Source: Oscillospiraceae bacterium (lineage in GTDB: Bacteria; Bacillota; Clostridia; Oscillospirales; Ruminococcaceae). From it: DNA of 64,000 nt. Shown in pieces: positions 16,337 through 24,052 of the stretch; the stretch's first letter is position 1, and every line of letters begins with the position of its first letter. A model generated the notes under the pieces. That model did not search any database. It was not told where the DNA came from and saw only the letters and a list, made by a program, of their open reading frames with translations. The position numbers were made by a program, and so were the translations under genes. Location of the stretch: positions 1-64,000 of the forward strand of contig JAFSCU010000038.1 in NCBI GenBank assembly GCA_017436575.1, given 5' to 3'.

Positions 16337-16591
16337 ATGATTACTATGTTCAATGGCAGGGAAGTCCTGATAACTTTTGATGTGGATGTGTTTGCAAATG
16401 CCAGGGATGACCTGAAAGATGCAGGTGTTGAGTTTAAAGTCAAATCCAAAGCTGTAAATGCTTCCATGCACATGGTTAAAAACCGACATATATTCAAAAA
16501 CAGGGCAAATGTGGAATATCGCATTTTAGTGAAAGACGAAGACTACAACAGGGCATTGCACATTATCCACAGGAAAGAGGGCTGGAAATGA
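16337..16591 (+). CDS. small tandem-paralogue protein 1 (84 aa)
   Basis: An 84-residue protein and first of three consecutive paralogues. Shared features are the start MIT.FN.R, then a beta strand with a D or N, the segment (F/L/Y)ANA(R/K)DDL..AGI/V.F, and a C-terminal (V.E.DY..A..II)..KEGWK. The layout (strand, helix, strand) resembles DUF2007-type signal-transducing proteins, but I cannot confirm that. ATG 16337 is chosen because AAGAGGTG lies six bases upstream; a longer frame from 16241 has no ribosome site and begins right after the previous stop. It overlaps the next gene by ATGA. Confidence 0.75.
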   Translation: MITMFNGREVLITFDVDVFANARDDLKDAGVEFKVKSKAVNASMHMVKNRHIFKNRANVEYRILVKDEDYNRALHIIHRKEGWK

Positions 16592-16848
16592 TTACTGTTT
16601 TCAACAGAAAAGAACTGATAACAACTTATGATATGGATGAGCTTGCCAATGCAAAGGATGATTTAAGGAATGCCGGAATTGATTTTAAAATCAGCAAAAA
16701 ACATTCCAATGGTGGTTCAATCAGCCGTATAGGCAGAGGAATGAACATAGGTATAAAATACGGCGGAGTGGAATACACACTGTATGTACGAGAACAGGAC
16801 TATAAAAATGCTGTTTTTATCATACACAACAAAGAGGGATGGAAATGA
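16588..16848 (+). CDS. small tandem-paralogue protein 2 (86 aa)
   Basis: The second of the three paralogues, 86 residues, with the same N-terminus (MITVFNRKELITT), AKDDLRNAGIDF and the same C-terminal KEGWK as copy 1. The middle segment (residues ~38-60) varies between copies and is Ser/Gly/Arg-rich here. Start overlaps the previous stop (ATGA at 16588-16591), with GAGGGCTGGAA upstream as ribosome site inside the previous KEGWK codons. Those codons thus double as a conserved ribosome site. Function unknown. Confidence 0.75.
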   Translation: MITVFNRKELITTYDMDELANAKDDLRNAGIDFKISKKHSNGGSISRIGRGMNIGIKYGGVEYTLYVREQDYKNAVFIIHNKEGWK

Positions 16849-17102
16849 TTACTATTTTCAATAGAAAACTGCTCTTATCCACTATGAATGTTGATCAGTA
16901 TGCCAATGCAAAAGATGATCTGGCCAAAGCAGGGATAGTTTTTCGTGTAGCTGCAAAAGGTCAAAATTATAAACACACAATACCTCGTACGTATAATATA
17001 AATGGGAAAACAGTTACAAATACAGGTCTTGTTTATGATTTGTATGTCCACGAAAAAGATTACAGTAAAGCTGTAAAGGCTATAAATGGAGGAAAAGTAT
17101 AA
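16845..17102 (+). CDS. small tandem-paralogue protein 3 (85 aa)
   Basis: The third paralogue, 85 residues: MITIFNRKLLLST, YANAKDDLAKAGIVF and a final DY.KAV segment. The KEGWK tail of copies 1 and 2 is replaced by INGGKV, whose codons supply GGAGG for the next gene. The start at 16845 is taken because it repeats the ATGA overlap with the preceding gene. The codon for Met two residues earlier (16839) is less likely. Function unknown. Confidence 0.75.
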   Translation: MITIFNRKLLLSTMNVDQYANAKDDLAKAGIVFRVAAKGQNYKHTIPRTYNINGKTVTNTGLVYDLYVHEKDYSKAVKAINGGKV

Positions 17103-17281
17103 TGGCAGATAACGAAAGATTTGAAAAGGTGTATTCACAGGGGTTTGTTACTGTAACAGAAATATGGGTGGATAAGGAAACAGGGGTAAACTATCTTTAC
17201 CACACAGCAGGAAATACCGGCGGATTGACACCATTGCTTGACCGTGATGGCAAACCTGTGATTTCCCCAGTATACAGATAA
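17102..17281 (+). CDS. DUF6440-like small protein (59 aa)
   Basis: A 59-residue protein starting MADNERFEKVYSQGF and containing the pattern IWVDKETGVNYL, a Gly-rich turn and LLDRDGKPVI. This matches my memory of the DUF6440 family: small beta-rich proteins of unknown function, often in phage or accessory operons. ATG overlaps the previous stop (TAATG), with GGAGG eight bases upstream. It is the last gene of a four-gene operon ended by a strong terminator. Confidence 0.75.
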   Translation: MADNERFEKVYSQGFVTVTEIWVDKETGVNYLYHTAGNTGGLTPLLDRDGKPVISPVYR

Positions 17282-17284
17282 ATA

Positions 17285-17316
17285 AAAAAGACGGTTTTGC
17301 TAAAACCGTCTTTTAT
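17285..17316. terminator. bidirectional terminator
   Basis: AAAAAGACGGTTTT-gct-AAAACCGTCTTTT stem with T-rich flanks on both strands, between the four-gene paralogue operon and the converging membrane-protein gene. Confidence 0.8.
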
Positions 17317-17580
17317 TTATTTTTTCCAGAACATTATTACCTGTGGTATGTAATCTGTGAACATTTCCAAAGTTACATCTCTGTTTATTATGCTTAACAC
17401 AATCATTGCCACGCCAGCAACCATTGCAAGCGCACCACCCAGAAAACTTTCTTCCTTAAGGGCTTTGCCGACGAAAATTACAAACAGCCCTAAAGGGACA
17501 AATACTAAAGCAATTGAGAAATCTGCAATGATTTTCCATATAATCAGTGCAACAATAGCGAAAAATAATAACCAATACAT
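17317..17580 (-). CDS. small membrane protein, 87 aa
   Basis: An 87-residue protein with three hydrophobic helices (~2-20, ~24-42, ~48-64) and a short C-terminal tail ending FWKK. GGGG lies just upstream of the ATG as a weak ribosome site. It is the last gene of a three-gene minus-strand group (lipid kinase, OsmC, this). No family recognised; no charged catalytic residues inside the helices. Confidence 0.6.
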   Translation of the reverse strand: MYWLLFFAIVALIIWKIIADFSIALVFVPLGLFVIFVGKALKEESFLGGALAMVAGVAMIVLSIINRDVTLEMFTDYIPQVIMFWKK

Positions 17581-17590
17581 AAATTACCCC

Positions 17591-17980
17591 TTATTCTATA
17601 TCGTTCAACTCAATAAATTCTTTCTCACTTCGTAAAATCCTGCACACAGGACAGCGTTTTACTCGCTGGATGATTTCATCTTTTTTCTCCTGTGGTATGT
17701 CGCCCTGGATTTCAGTTTTTATAAAAAACTTTACGTTGTCCAGGTCACTTTTATCTATATCTACCCACACGGTTACTTTGTCATACTTCAGCCCTTCTCT
17801 GTCCAGAACCATTCTTGTAGTTATATTGGTACAGGCTGCATAGGCACTGCACAGTATGTCGGTAGGTCGGGCATACATATCGCTGCCGCCTTCGTGTTCT
17901 ATGGTGTCGGCATAAAAAGTGTGCTTGCCGTCAGAAAGTTCTGTTATATAATTATCACTTTTACTTGTTGCTGTAATCAT
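17591..17980 (-). CDS. OsmC-family protein
   Basis: A 129-residue OsmC/Ohr superfamily protein. The two conserved Cys are in AACTNI (~Cys50) and RCPVCRIL (~Cys109-112). In this family they reduce organic hydroperoxides or handle acylated thiols. Three closely spaced Cys (ACTN, RCPVC) make this copy slightly unusual. Its length is typical. It lies eight bases downstream of the lipid kinase gene and is likely co-transcribed. OsmC-like rather than true Ohr is my reading. Confidence 0.85.
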   Translation of the reverse strand: MITATSKSDNYITELSDGKHTFYADTIEHEGGSDMYARPTDILCSAYAACTNITTRMVLDREGLKYDKVTVWVDIDKSDLDNVKFFIKTEIQGDIPQEKKDEIIQRVKRCPVCRILRSEKEFIELNDIE

Positions 17981-17988
17981 AATATCTC

Positions 17989-18909
17989 CTATATTTCCTT
18001 CGGAATAATAAAGTTTATGCTGGCAGGCACTATTTCAAAAGAAACTTCCTGCAGATATTCTGCCTCGCCGTCATTTACCAGCGCAAAAGGTTTTGCAGCT
18101 TTTACTGTAACTTTTTTGCATTGTGCATAGTGGATATATTTTTTCATGGCAGGGTCTTCGTACTGTGTGCCATTGGAAAAGTTTTTTACAAACAGTGGCA
18201 GTTTCACCCTTTTCGGCGGTGTAGTTACATTTACATCTATCAGTCCGTCATTGGTCACTGCCCTTGGTGTCACTTTGAAACCGCCACCACAGGCTGTGCC
18301 GTTGCTTACAGCACACATCAGTGTATCGCCTTTATACAGCAGTCTGTCATCGCAATATATTTCCATATATCTGCCCAGTTTTTTACACACGTTATAGGCA
18401 ATGGACATATTGTATGCCATGCTTTTGCCGATAACAGGTATCTTTTTGAATTTAGGCATATCAACTGCGGTATTTGCATCAAAACCCATATTGCATATGT
18501 TTACGCAGTGTTTATCATTATATTTTATAGTGTCGATTTTTATGCTTTTTGACAGCAACTGCTTTTTCAAATCAAAAAAATCTTTTTTATCCACATCAAA
18601 ATTACGTATAAAATCGTTTCCTGTGCCAAGAGGGAATACACCTACTTCGGCATTGTCTTTGCCCACACAGCCGTTTATAACCTGGTTCAGGGTTCCATCA
18701 CCGCCAAAAGCATAAAAGCGGTATTTTTTATCTTTATTTTCGCATAACATTTTTACATAGCCGGTAATATCTTCGCCACTTTGTGAAATATGTATCTGAT
18801 ATCGCAGGCCTGTTTTGTTACAGGTTTTCTGTATATCCGGTATCATGGATAAGGCAGTTTTGTTTTTTCCCGCGGCAGGGTTCAGAATAAAAATATAATT
18901 GGTTTCCAT
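17989..18909 (-). CDS. diacylglycerol kinase-family lipid kinase
   Basis: A 306-residue YegS/DgkB-type lipid kinase that phosphorylates diacylglycerol or a related lipid with ATP. The nucleotide loop GGDGTLNQV and TGNDFIRNF are both present, as is the N-terminal NPAAGK. The start is set at 18909 (METNYIF) because AGGAG lies eight bases upstream; an upstream in-frame extension to 19011 has low-complexity sequence and no ribosome site. It heads a minus-strand group with OsmC and a small membrane protein. Confidence 0.9.
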   Translation of the reverse strand: METNYIFILNPAAGKNKTALSMIPDIQKTCNKTGLRYQIHISQSGEDITGYVKMLCENKDKKYRFYAFGGDGTLNQVINGCVGKDNAEVGVFPLGTGNDFIRNFDVDKKDFFDLKKQLLSKSIKIDTIKYNDKHCVNICNMGFDANTAVDMPKFKKIPVIGKSMAYNMSIAYNVCKKLGRYMEIYCDDRLLYKGDTLMCAVSNGTACGGGFKVTPRAVTNDGLIDVNVTTPPKRVKLPLFVKNFSNGTQYEDPAMKKYIHYAQCKKVTVKAAKPFALVNDGEAEYLQEVSFEIVPASINFIIPKEI

Positions 18910-19089
18910 ACTTTTTCTCCTGTATTTTAACATACACAATAATTTTACTCTTAAATTTATATTATTGCAATAGTTTAAAAAACGAACTATATATTTTGTA
19001 TATATTTTCAATAGATTATTATTTTTATAAATGTTATACTAAATACATAGAGATTTATGAAATCGAAAATAAAAAGAAAGGTGACGACT

Positions 19090-20133
19090 ATGAGTTTTGA
19101 AAATTTGAGAAAAGTTAAGCTTGGCAACTATCCTACACCACTGGAAAAAATGGAAAATATGACAAAACTGCTGGGTAAAGGCGACCTGTATATCAAACGC
19201 GATGACGCCACAGGCCCTGCATTCGGTGGTAACAAAACAAGAAAACTGGAATATCTTATCCGGGAAGCAATTGATACAGGCTGCACAGCAGTGCTGACTG
19301 TTGGCGGCACACAGACAAACCATGGCCGTACCACAGTTGGCGCAGCAGTTAAATATGGCCTGAAACCTATCCTGGTTCTTTCCGGCAAAGACACAGGCTA
19401 TCTGTCCGGCAACCTGACACTTGATGCTATGATGGGCGCAGACATTTACTTTGTAACAGACCCATCAAAAACACCACAGGTTATCGAAGATGTATGTAAA
19501 AAATACGCAGAACAGGGTGACAAAGTTTATGTAATTCCTGGTGGCGGTTCCAACCCTGTTGGCGCTGTTGGTTACATCAAATCCATCGAAGAAATACTGA
19601 AACAGATGGAAGAGCAGCAGATTAAAATTGACCATCTGGTATGTACAGTTGGTTCCATGGGTACATTTGGCGGTATGCTGCTGGGGGCAAAATATTACAA
19701 TGCACCGTTTGATGTAATTGCAGTTCCTGTATCTCCACAGCCAAAAGGCGAAAAAGAAAAACAGGTTGCAGATTTTGCAAACAAAGTAAGCGAAACTTAC
19801 GGTATGGGTATTAAAATCACACCTGAAGAAGTAAAAATTGCTTACGGCCCAGATGATGCACCATATTCAGGTGAAATGTACAACAAACCAGACCCAATTA
19901 CAAGAGAAGCAATTATCACTCTTGCAATGAACGAAGGCATTATGCTGGACCCTACATATACAGGTAAAACATTCCGTGCATTTATGGATCTTGTAAAAGA
20001 AGGCGACTGGATTAAAGAAGGCGAAAGCGCACTGTTCCTGCACACAGGCGGTGCAATGGCACTGTGGACAAAAGAACATCTGGACGATATGCAGGACCAG
20101 CTGAGAGGCAACTGCAAAACAACAGAAATTTAA
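19090..20133 (+). CDS. D-cysteine desulfhydrase (PLP-dependent)
   Basis: A 347-residue member of the ACC deaminase/D-cysteine desulfhydrase family. The PLP lysine is Lys49 in FGGNKTRKLEYL. The phosphate-binding loop is SMGTFGG. Substrate specificity between D-cysteine, ACC and other D-amino acids cannot be decided by eye. ATG 19090 follows AAGAAAGGTG. Codon use is strongly biased to the preferred set (ACA, GGC, GTT, CAG), as in the M20 dipeptidase at 45322, suggesting high expression. It is transcribed alone and ends at a terminator. Confidence 0.88.
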   Translation: MSFENLRKVKLGNYPTPLEKMENMTKLLGKGDLYIKRDDATGPAFGGNKTRKLEYLIREAIDTGCTAVLTVGGTQTNHGRTTVGAAVKYGLKPILVLSGKDTGYLSGNLTLDAMMGADIYFVTDPSKTPQVIEDVCKKYAEQGDKVYVIPGGGSNPVGAVGYIKSIEEILKQMEEQQIKIDHLVCTVGSMGTFGGMLLGAKYYNAPFDVIAVPVSPQPKGEKEKQVADFANKVSETYGMGIKITPEEVKIAYGPDDAPYSGEMYNKPDPITREAIITLAMNEGIMLDPTYTGKTFRAFMDLVKEGDWIKEGESALFLHTGGAMALWTKEHLDDMQDQLRGNCKTTEI

Positions 20134-20157
20134 CGGATAAAACATTGTTACACAAAT

Positions 20158-20188
20158 TAAAAGCAGGGTGAAAACCCTGCTTTTTCTT
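20158..20188 (+). terminator. terminator of the desulfhydrase gene
   Basis: AAAAGCAGGGT-gaaa-ACCCTGCTTTTTCTTT: 10-bp stem with T-run. Confidence 0.8.
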
Positions 20189-20272
20189 TATTTTACTGGG
20201 AAAATTGATGTTATAATAAAACATTGTTTTATTGTGTTGTTCTGATGATTTGCAATGGTAAAATAGTTTGAA

Positions 20273-20812
20273 TTATTCAAATAACCGGTTTTCCCGTTCC
20301 AGTTCCTTTACCAGTTTTACGCAATCACTGTGCACTTTGGCTACAAAGGCAAAACCTGTTGCAACTATAATCAACGCTGGCAATAATATCAGTGGATTGT
20401 GTAAAAAACAAATAAGTTCAATTACAAGACAGATTGTAATAATTGTCATCACCATTGACGCCAGACTTTTTATTTTGTTTGCGTGCTTCAGCTCTTCGGC
20501 TGTTGAGTTGAACAGTTCAAAAGGTGTGCCGTCATTTTTCTTTCTGTAATATGCCCAGCGGTGATATCTGCCCACTTCTTCAATGCCGTTTTCAGCCAGA
20601 AAACTTTCAAAATTCTGTCTGCCTTCTGTACCCGGCATATAGTCTGTAAACATGATTTTATATGTGTATTCACCTGGAGTACAAGGTTCAAACTCGTATC
20701 TTACGGCAAAGGCGCTTATCAGTGCCCAGCCTTCTTCAGCTTTTTTGTTCAGCCACTGTTCTTCCTGTCTGTACTGGCCCAGTGTCCAGAAATGCCATTC
20801 CACTTTTCTCAT
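20273..20812 (-). CDS. DUF2812-domain membrane protein
   Basis: A 179-residue protein. The N-terminal ~115 residues match the DUF2812 pattern (W.LG....EE.WLN..A..GW.L, YEF..C.PGEYTYKI, GRYHRWAYYRK). Two transmembrane helices follow at ~122-158. DUF2812 genes are commonly paired with PadR regulators, as here: the PadR gene ends four bases upstream. The function is unknown; a sensor or target of the PadR switch is plausible. Confidence 0.88.
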   Translation of the reverse strand: MRKVEWHFWTLGQYRQEEQWLNKKAEEGWALISAFAVRYEFEPCTPGEYTYKIMFTDYMPGTEGRQNFESFLAENGIEEVGRYHRWAYYRKKNDGTPFELFNSTAEELKHANKIKSLASMVMTIITICLVIELICFLHNPLILLPALIIVATGFAFVAKVHSDCVKLVKELERENRLFE

Positions 20813-20816
20813 AATA

Positions 20817-21131
20817 TTATCCTTTCAGTATATCTCTTCCGTTTTTAACCAGTTCTTCCAGACGGCCCAGTTCTTTTTCAAGTACAGTTCTGCCGCTCTC
20901 AGTGATTATATATTCCTTTTTTCTTTCATCTTCTCCTGCGGTCGCTATCCATCCTTTGGCCAGCAGATTGTTTATTGCACCATACAGTGTACCTGCTGCC
21001 AGCACCAGCCTGCCATCGGACATTTCTTTTACTTTCTGTATTATTCCATATCCGTGCAATGGTGTTATAACAGACAGCAGTATATAGTAAACAGCCTCTG
21101 TCAGGGGAGTGCGCTGATTTTTATCTGACAT
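20817..21131 (-). CDS. PadR-family transcriptional regulator
   Basis: A 104-residue winged-helix regulator. The PadR signature runs AVYYILLSVITPLHGYGI, LAAGTLYGAINNLLAKGWI and KEYIITESGR. PadR proteins are usually autorepressors released by a ligand. The promoter in front contains three nested CGATAT-type inverted repeats, good candidates for its operator. It is co-transcribed with the DUF2812 gene. Confidence 0.93.
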   Translation of the reverse strand: MSDKNQRTPLTEAVYYILLSVITPLHGYGIIQKVKEMSDGRLVLAAGTLYGAINNLLAKGWIATAGEDERKKEYIITESGRTVLEKELGRLEELVKNGRDILKG

Positions 21132-21159
21132 TTTATCACCTCTGATTTATATAGTTTGT

Positions 21160-21211
21160 CGATATATCGGTCTACGATATATATTATATCGACTTCCGAT
21201 ATATTTGTCAA
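21160..21211 (-). promoter_or_regulatory. padR promoter with clustered operator-like repeats
   Basis: On the minus strand: TTGACA (21206-21211), a 17-bp spacer and TATAAT (21183-21188). Palindromes built from the same half-site overlap and follow it: CGATATA-tat-TATATCG (21175-21191, covering the -10), CGATATATCG (21160-21169) and ATATCG..CGATATAT (across ~21186-21204). Confidence 0.75.
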
Positions 21212-21216
21212 TACAG

Positions 21217-21245
21217 TTTACAACTATTTTCTGCTGTTGTATAAT
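21217..21245 (+). promoter_or_regulatory. promoter of ogt
   Basis: TTTACA (21217-21222), a 17-bp spacer and TATAAT (21240-21245), divergent from the padR promoter. Confidence 0.65.
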
Positions 21246-21271
21246 ATTTTTATCAGAAAGGGGAAACTATT

Positions 21272-21760
21272 ATGGATTTTGCAGTTGTCAATACACCCAT
21301 CGGTGCTTTGCATTTTACACAGGAAGATGATTTTATTACAGAAATTAAATATGCAGGCAAATATGTAGCAGAAGTTCCACCACAGACAGCTTTGCTGAAA
21401 GAAGCTGTAAAACAGGTTAACAGTTACTTTTTGGGAGAATTGAAAGAATTTACACTGCCGTTGAATCCAAAGGTTACCCCATATCGTAAAAAAGTTCTGG
21501 AACAGCTGGCAAAAGTGCCTTATGCTGCCACAGTTACTTACAGAGATTTGGCTGTTGCCACAGGCAATGCCAAGGCAGTCCGTGCAGTGGGCAGTGCAAT
21601 GCGAACAAATCCCATTATATTGGCAATACCTTGCCACAGAGTGCTGAAATCGGATGGCAGTATGGGAAATTATTCTGCCGGCGGCCCGTCAAACAAAGAC
21701 TGGCTGCTGACCTTTGAAAAACAGAATAAACCTTTTTTAGTTGAAATAGAAAAGCTGTGA
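21272..21760 (+). CDS. ogt: methylated-DNA-protein cysteine methyltransferase
   Basis: A 162-residue suicide repair protein that removes methyl from O6-methylguanine onto its own cysteine. The acceptor is Cys121 in IPCHRV, preceded by the recognition helix (RAVGSAMRTNP) and followed by the Asn-Tyr/GG loop (MGNYSAGG). Length matches Ogt. AGAAAGGGG precedes the ATG. It is a single gene whose stop lies inside a bidirectional terminator shared with tex. Confidence 0.96.
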   Translation: MDFAVVNTPIGALHFTQEDDFITEIKYAGKYVAEVPPQTALLKEAVKQVNSYFLGELKEFTLPLNPKVTPYRKKVLEQLAKVPYAATVTYRDLAVATGNAKAVRAVGSAMRTNPIILAIPCHRVLKSDGSMGNYSAGGPSNKDWLLTFEKQNKPFLVEIEKL

Positions 21761-21787
21761 TGCGCCATTGCACCACAGCTTTCTTTT
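21751..21787. terminator. bidirectional terminator overlapping the ogt stop
   Basis: AAAGCTGTG (21751-21759) pairs with CACAGCTTT (21774-21782), followed by CTTTTATTT. The stem includes the last codons of ogt and abuts the tex stop. Confidence 0.65.
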
Positions 21788-23984
21788 ATTTGCTTTCTTT
21801 TATTTCTTTTGGTTTTCTCATTGTCAGCGAAATGCGCTTTTTATTCACATCTACTGACAGCACCCATACATCAACTACATCACCCACTTTTACTTCTTCA
21901 GATGGGTGGCGGATGTATCTGTCGCAAATCTGACTTAAATGAACCAGGCCGTCCTGATGAACACCGATATCCACAAATGCACCAAAGTCAATTACATTTC
22001 GCACGGTGCCTTTCAGCTGCATACCTGGTTTCAGGTCAGCCATATCCAGGACATCTTCACGCAGCAGCGGGCTTGGCAGGTCATCACGCATATCCCTGCC
22101 CGGTTTTACCAGTTCACTGATGATGTCTTTCAGCGTTGGTACACCTGTTTCCAGCTGTTGTGCCAGTTTTTCCAGGCCTATTTTTTCAGCGTCCTCTGGC
22201 AGATTTCTTATTTTTTCGCTGCCGATGTCATCTGCAGTGTAACCCACTGCAGCCAGCAGTTTTTTGGCCACGTCATAGCTTTCAGGATGAACAGAGGATG
22301 AATCCAGCTTATCCTTTGCCCCTGGAATACGTAAAAAACCTGCAGACAGCAGAAATGCTTTTGGCCCCAGTTTGCTTACTTTCATCAATTGGTTTCTTTT
22401 TGTAAACCGTCCGTTTTCTTCACGGTAGGCAACAATGTTTTTGGCTATGGTTTTGTTCAGACCGGACACTCTTTCCAGCAGAGGTGCGCTGGCTGTGTTC
22501 AGGTCCACACCTACTGTGTTTACACAGTATTCCACCACACCGTCCAGACTTTCTTCCAGTCTTGCTTTTGGCATATCGTGCTGGTACTGACCAACACCGA
22601 TTGATTTAGGGTCTATTTTCACCAGTTCAGCCAGAGGGTCCTGCAGGCGGCGTGCTATTGAAACAGCACTTCGCAGTGAAACATCATAATCCGGAAACTC
22701 ATCTGCAGCCAGCTTTGATGCAGAGTATACTGACGCGCCGGCTTCGCTTACTACCATATAGCTCACTTTTCTGTCCAGTTCTTTCAGCATAGATGCCACA
22801 AACATTTCTGTTTCTTTTGTGGCTGTGCCATTGCCGATAGAAATAATGTCAACACTGTGTTTTTTAATCAGTGATTTCAGTGTTTTCTTTGCAATTTCCT
22901 TGTTGTGATTTGGCAGTGTCATATACACCACGCCCACTTCCAGCACTTTGCCTGTGGCGTCAACCACAGCCATCTTGCATCCGGTACGGTAACCTGGGTC
23001 CAGTGCAAGGCATACTTTGTCTTTTACAGGAGGGACCAGCAGAAGCTGACGCAGATTGTCACCGAAAAGTTTTATGGCACCCTCGTTTGCAACATCAGTC
23101 AGGGTATTTCTGATTTCGGTGTCCAGAGATGGGTGGATAAGTCTTGAATAGCCGTCTGCTATGGCTTCTTTCACCACATCTGCACATTCATTTTTGCCTT
23201 TGATATAAATTTTTTCAATTTCATTTATAGCAGACTGTGTGTCAACTGAAATATTTACTTTAAGAAAACCTTCCTTTTCACCACGGTTAAGAGCAAGCAC
23301 ACGATGGGAAGCAATTTTGTTTACCGGCTGCTGAAAATCATAATACTGTGTGTACACACTTTCCTTTTCTTCATCGCCTCTGCTTTCCACAATACCTGTA
23401 CGGTTATACAGCCTTTTCAGCGCTGTGCGCACAGCAGTGTTGTCAGATACATCTTCAGCGATAATATCCATTGCGCCTTTCAGCGCATCTTCATTTGTAA
23501 GAACACCTTTTTCTTCATTGATGTACAGTGGCAGTATATCTGCCAGAACAGTATTTTTATTCTGTTCCAATATTGCTTTTGCCAACGGTTCCAGCCCTTT
23601 TTCTTTGGCGATTGAGGCTCTGGTTTTTCTTTTAGGTCTGAAAGGGCGGTAAATGTCTTCCACTTCTGCCAGAGTAACAGCATTGGAAATAGCTTTTTCT
23701 ATTTCATCTGTCATTTTTTCCTGACCAAGAATAGCGGTGTATACCTCCTGTTTTCTTGTGTCAAGATTGCGCAGATAACCCAGCCTGTCAGAAATATTTC
23801 TTATGGTCTGGTCGTCCAGTTCGCCTGTTTTTTCTTTTCTGTATCGCGCTATAAATGGTATTGTGGCGCCTTCATCCAGCAGTGCCACTGTGTTTTCCAC
23901 CTGCCATGGCTTTATGGCAAATTCCCTTGCCAGTACAGCCTGTATATTGCTGGTGAAAACCTTTTCCTGTGTTGTTTCGCTCAT
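21786..23984 (-). CDS. tex: Tex-family RNA-binding transcription accessory protein
   Basis: A 732-residue Tex: N-terminal helical region, a YqgF/RNase H-like domain (CLALDPGYRTGCKMAVVD), helix-hairpin-helix repeats (VGVDLNTASAPLL, LNKTIAKNIVAYREENGRF) and a C-terminal S1 domain (LKGTVRNVIDFGAFVDIGVHQDGLVH). All parts are in the normal order and length. Start ATG 23984 follows AAAGGAG at eight bases; an in-frame codon further upstream (24026) lacks a ribosome site. It is a nucleic-acid-binding protein; its precise role in transcription is unclear across bacteria. Confidence 0.95.
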   Translation of the reverse strand: MSETTQEKVFTSNIQAVLAREFAIKPWQVENTVALLDEGATIPFIARYRKEKTGELDDQTIRNISDRLGYLRNLDTRKQEVYTAILGQEKMTDEIEKAISNAVTLAEVEDIYRPFRPKRKTRASIAKEKGLEPLAKAILEQNKNTVLADILPLYINEEKGVLTNEDALKGAMDIIAEDVSDNTAVRTALKRLYNRTGIVESRGDEEKESVYTQYYDFQQPVNKIASHRVLALNRGEKEGFLKVNISVDTQSAINEIEKIYIKGKNECADVVKEAIADGYSRLIHPSLDTEIRNTLTDVANEGAIKLFGDNLRQLLLVPPVKDKVCLALDPGYRTGCKMAVVDATGKVLEVGVVYMTLPNHNKEIAKKTLKSLIKKHSVDIISIGNGTATKETEMFVASMLKELDRKVSYMVVSEAGASVYSASKLAADEFPDYDVSLRSAVSIARRLQDPLAELVKIDPKSIGVGQYQHDMPKARLEESLDGVVEYCVNTVGVDLNTASAPLLERVSGLNKTIAKNIVAYREENGRFTKRNQLMKVSKLGPKAFLLSAGFLRIPGAKDKLDSSSVHPESYDVAKKLLAAVGYTADDIGSEKIRNLPEDAEKIGLEKLAQQLETGVPTLKDIISELVKPGRDMRDDLPSPLLREDVLDMADLKPGMQLKGTVRNVIDFGAFVDIGVHQDGLVHLSQICDRYIRHPSEEVKVGDVVDVWVLSVDVNKKRISLTMRKPKEIKESK

Positions 23985-24052
23985 TGTATCTCCTTTGTAT
24001 TCATATATGCAAGGGACGATACCCAAAAGGCATGTGAGCCTGCATCGTCCTG

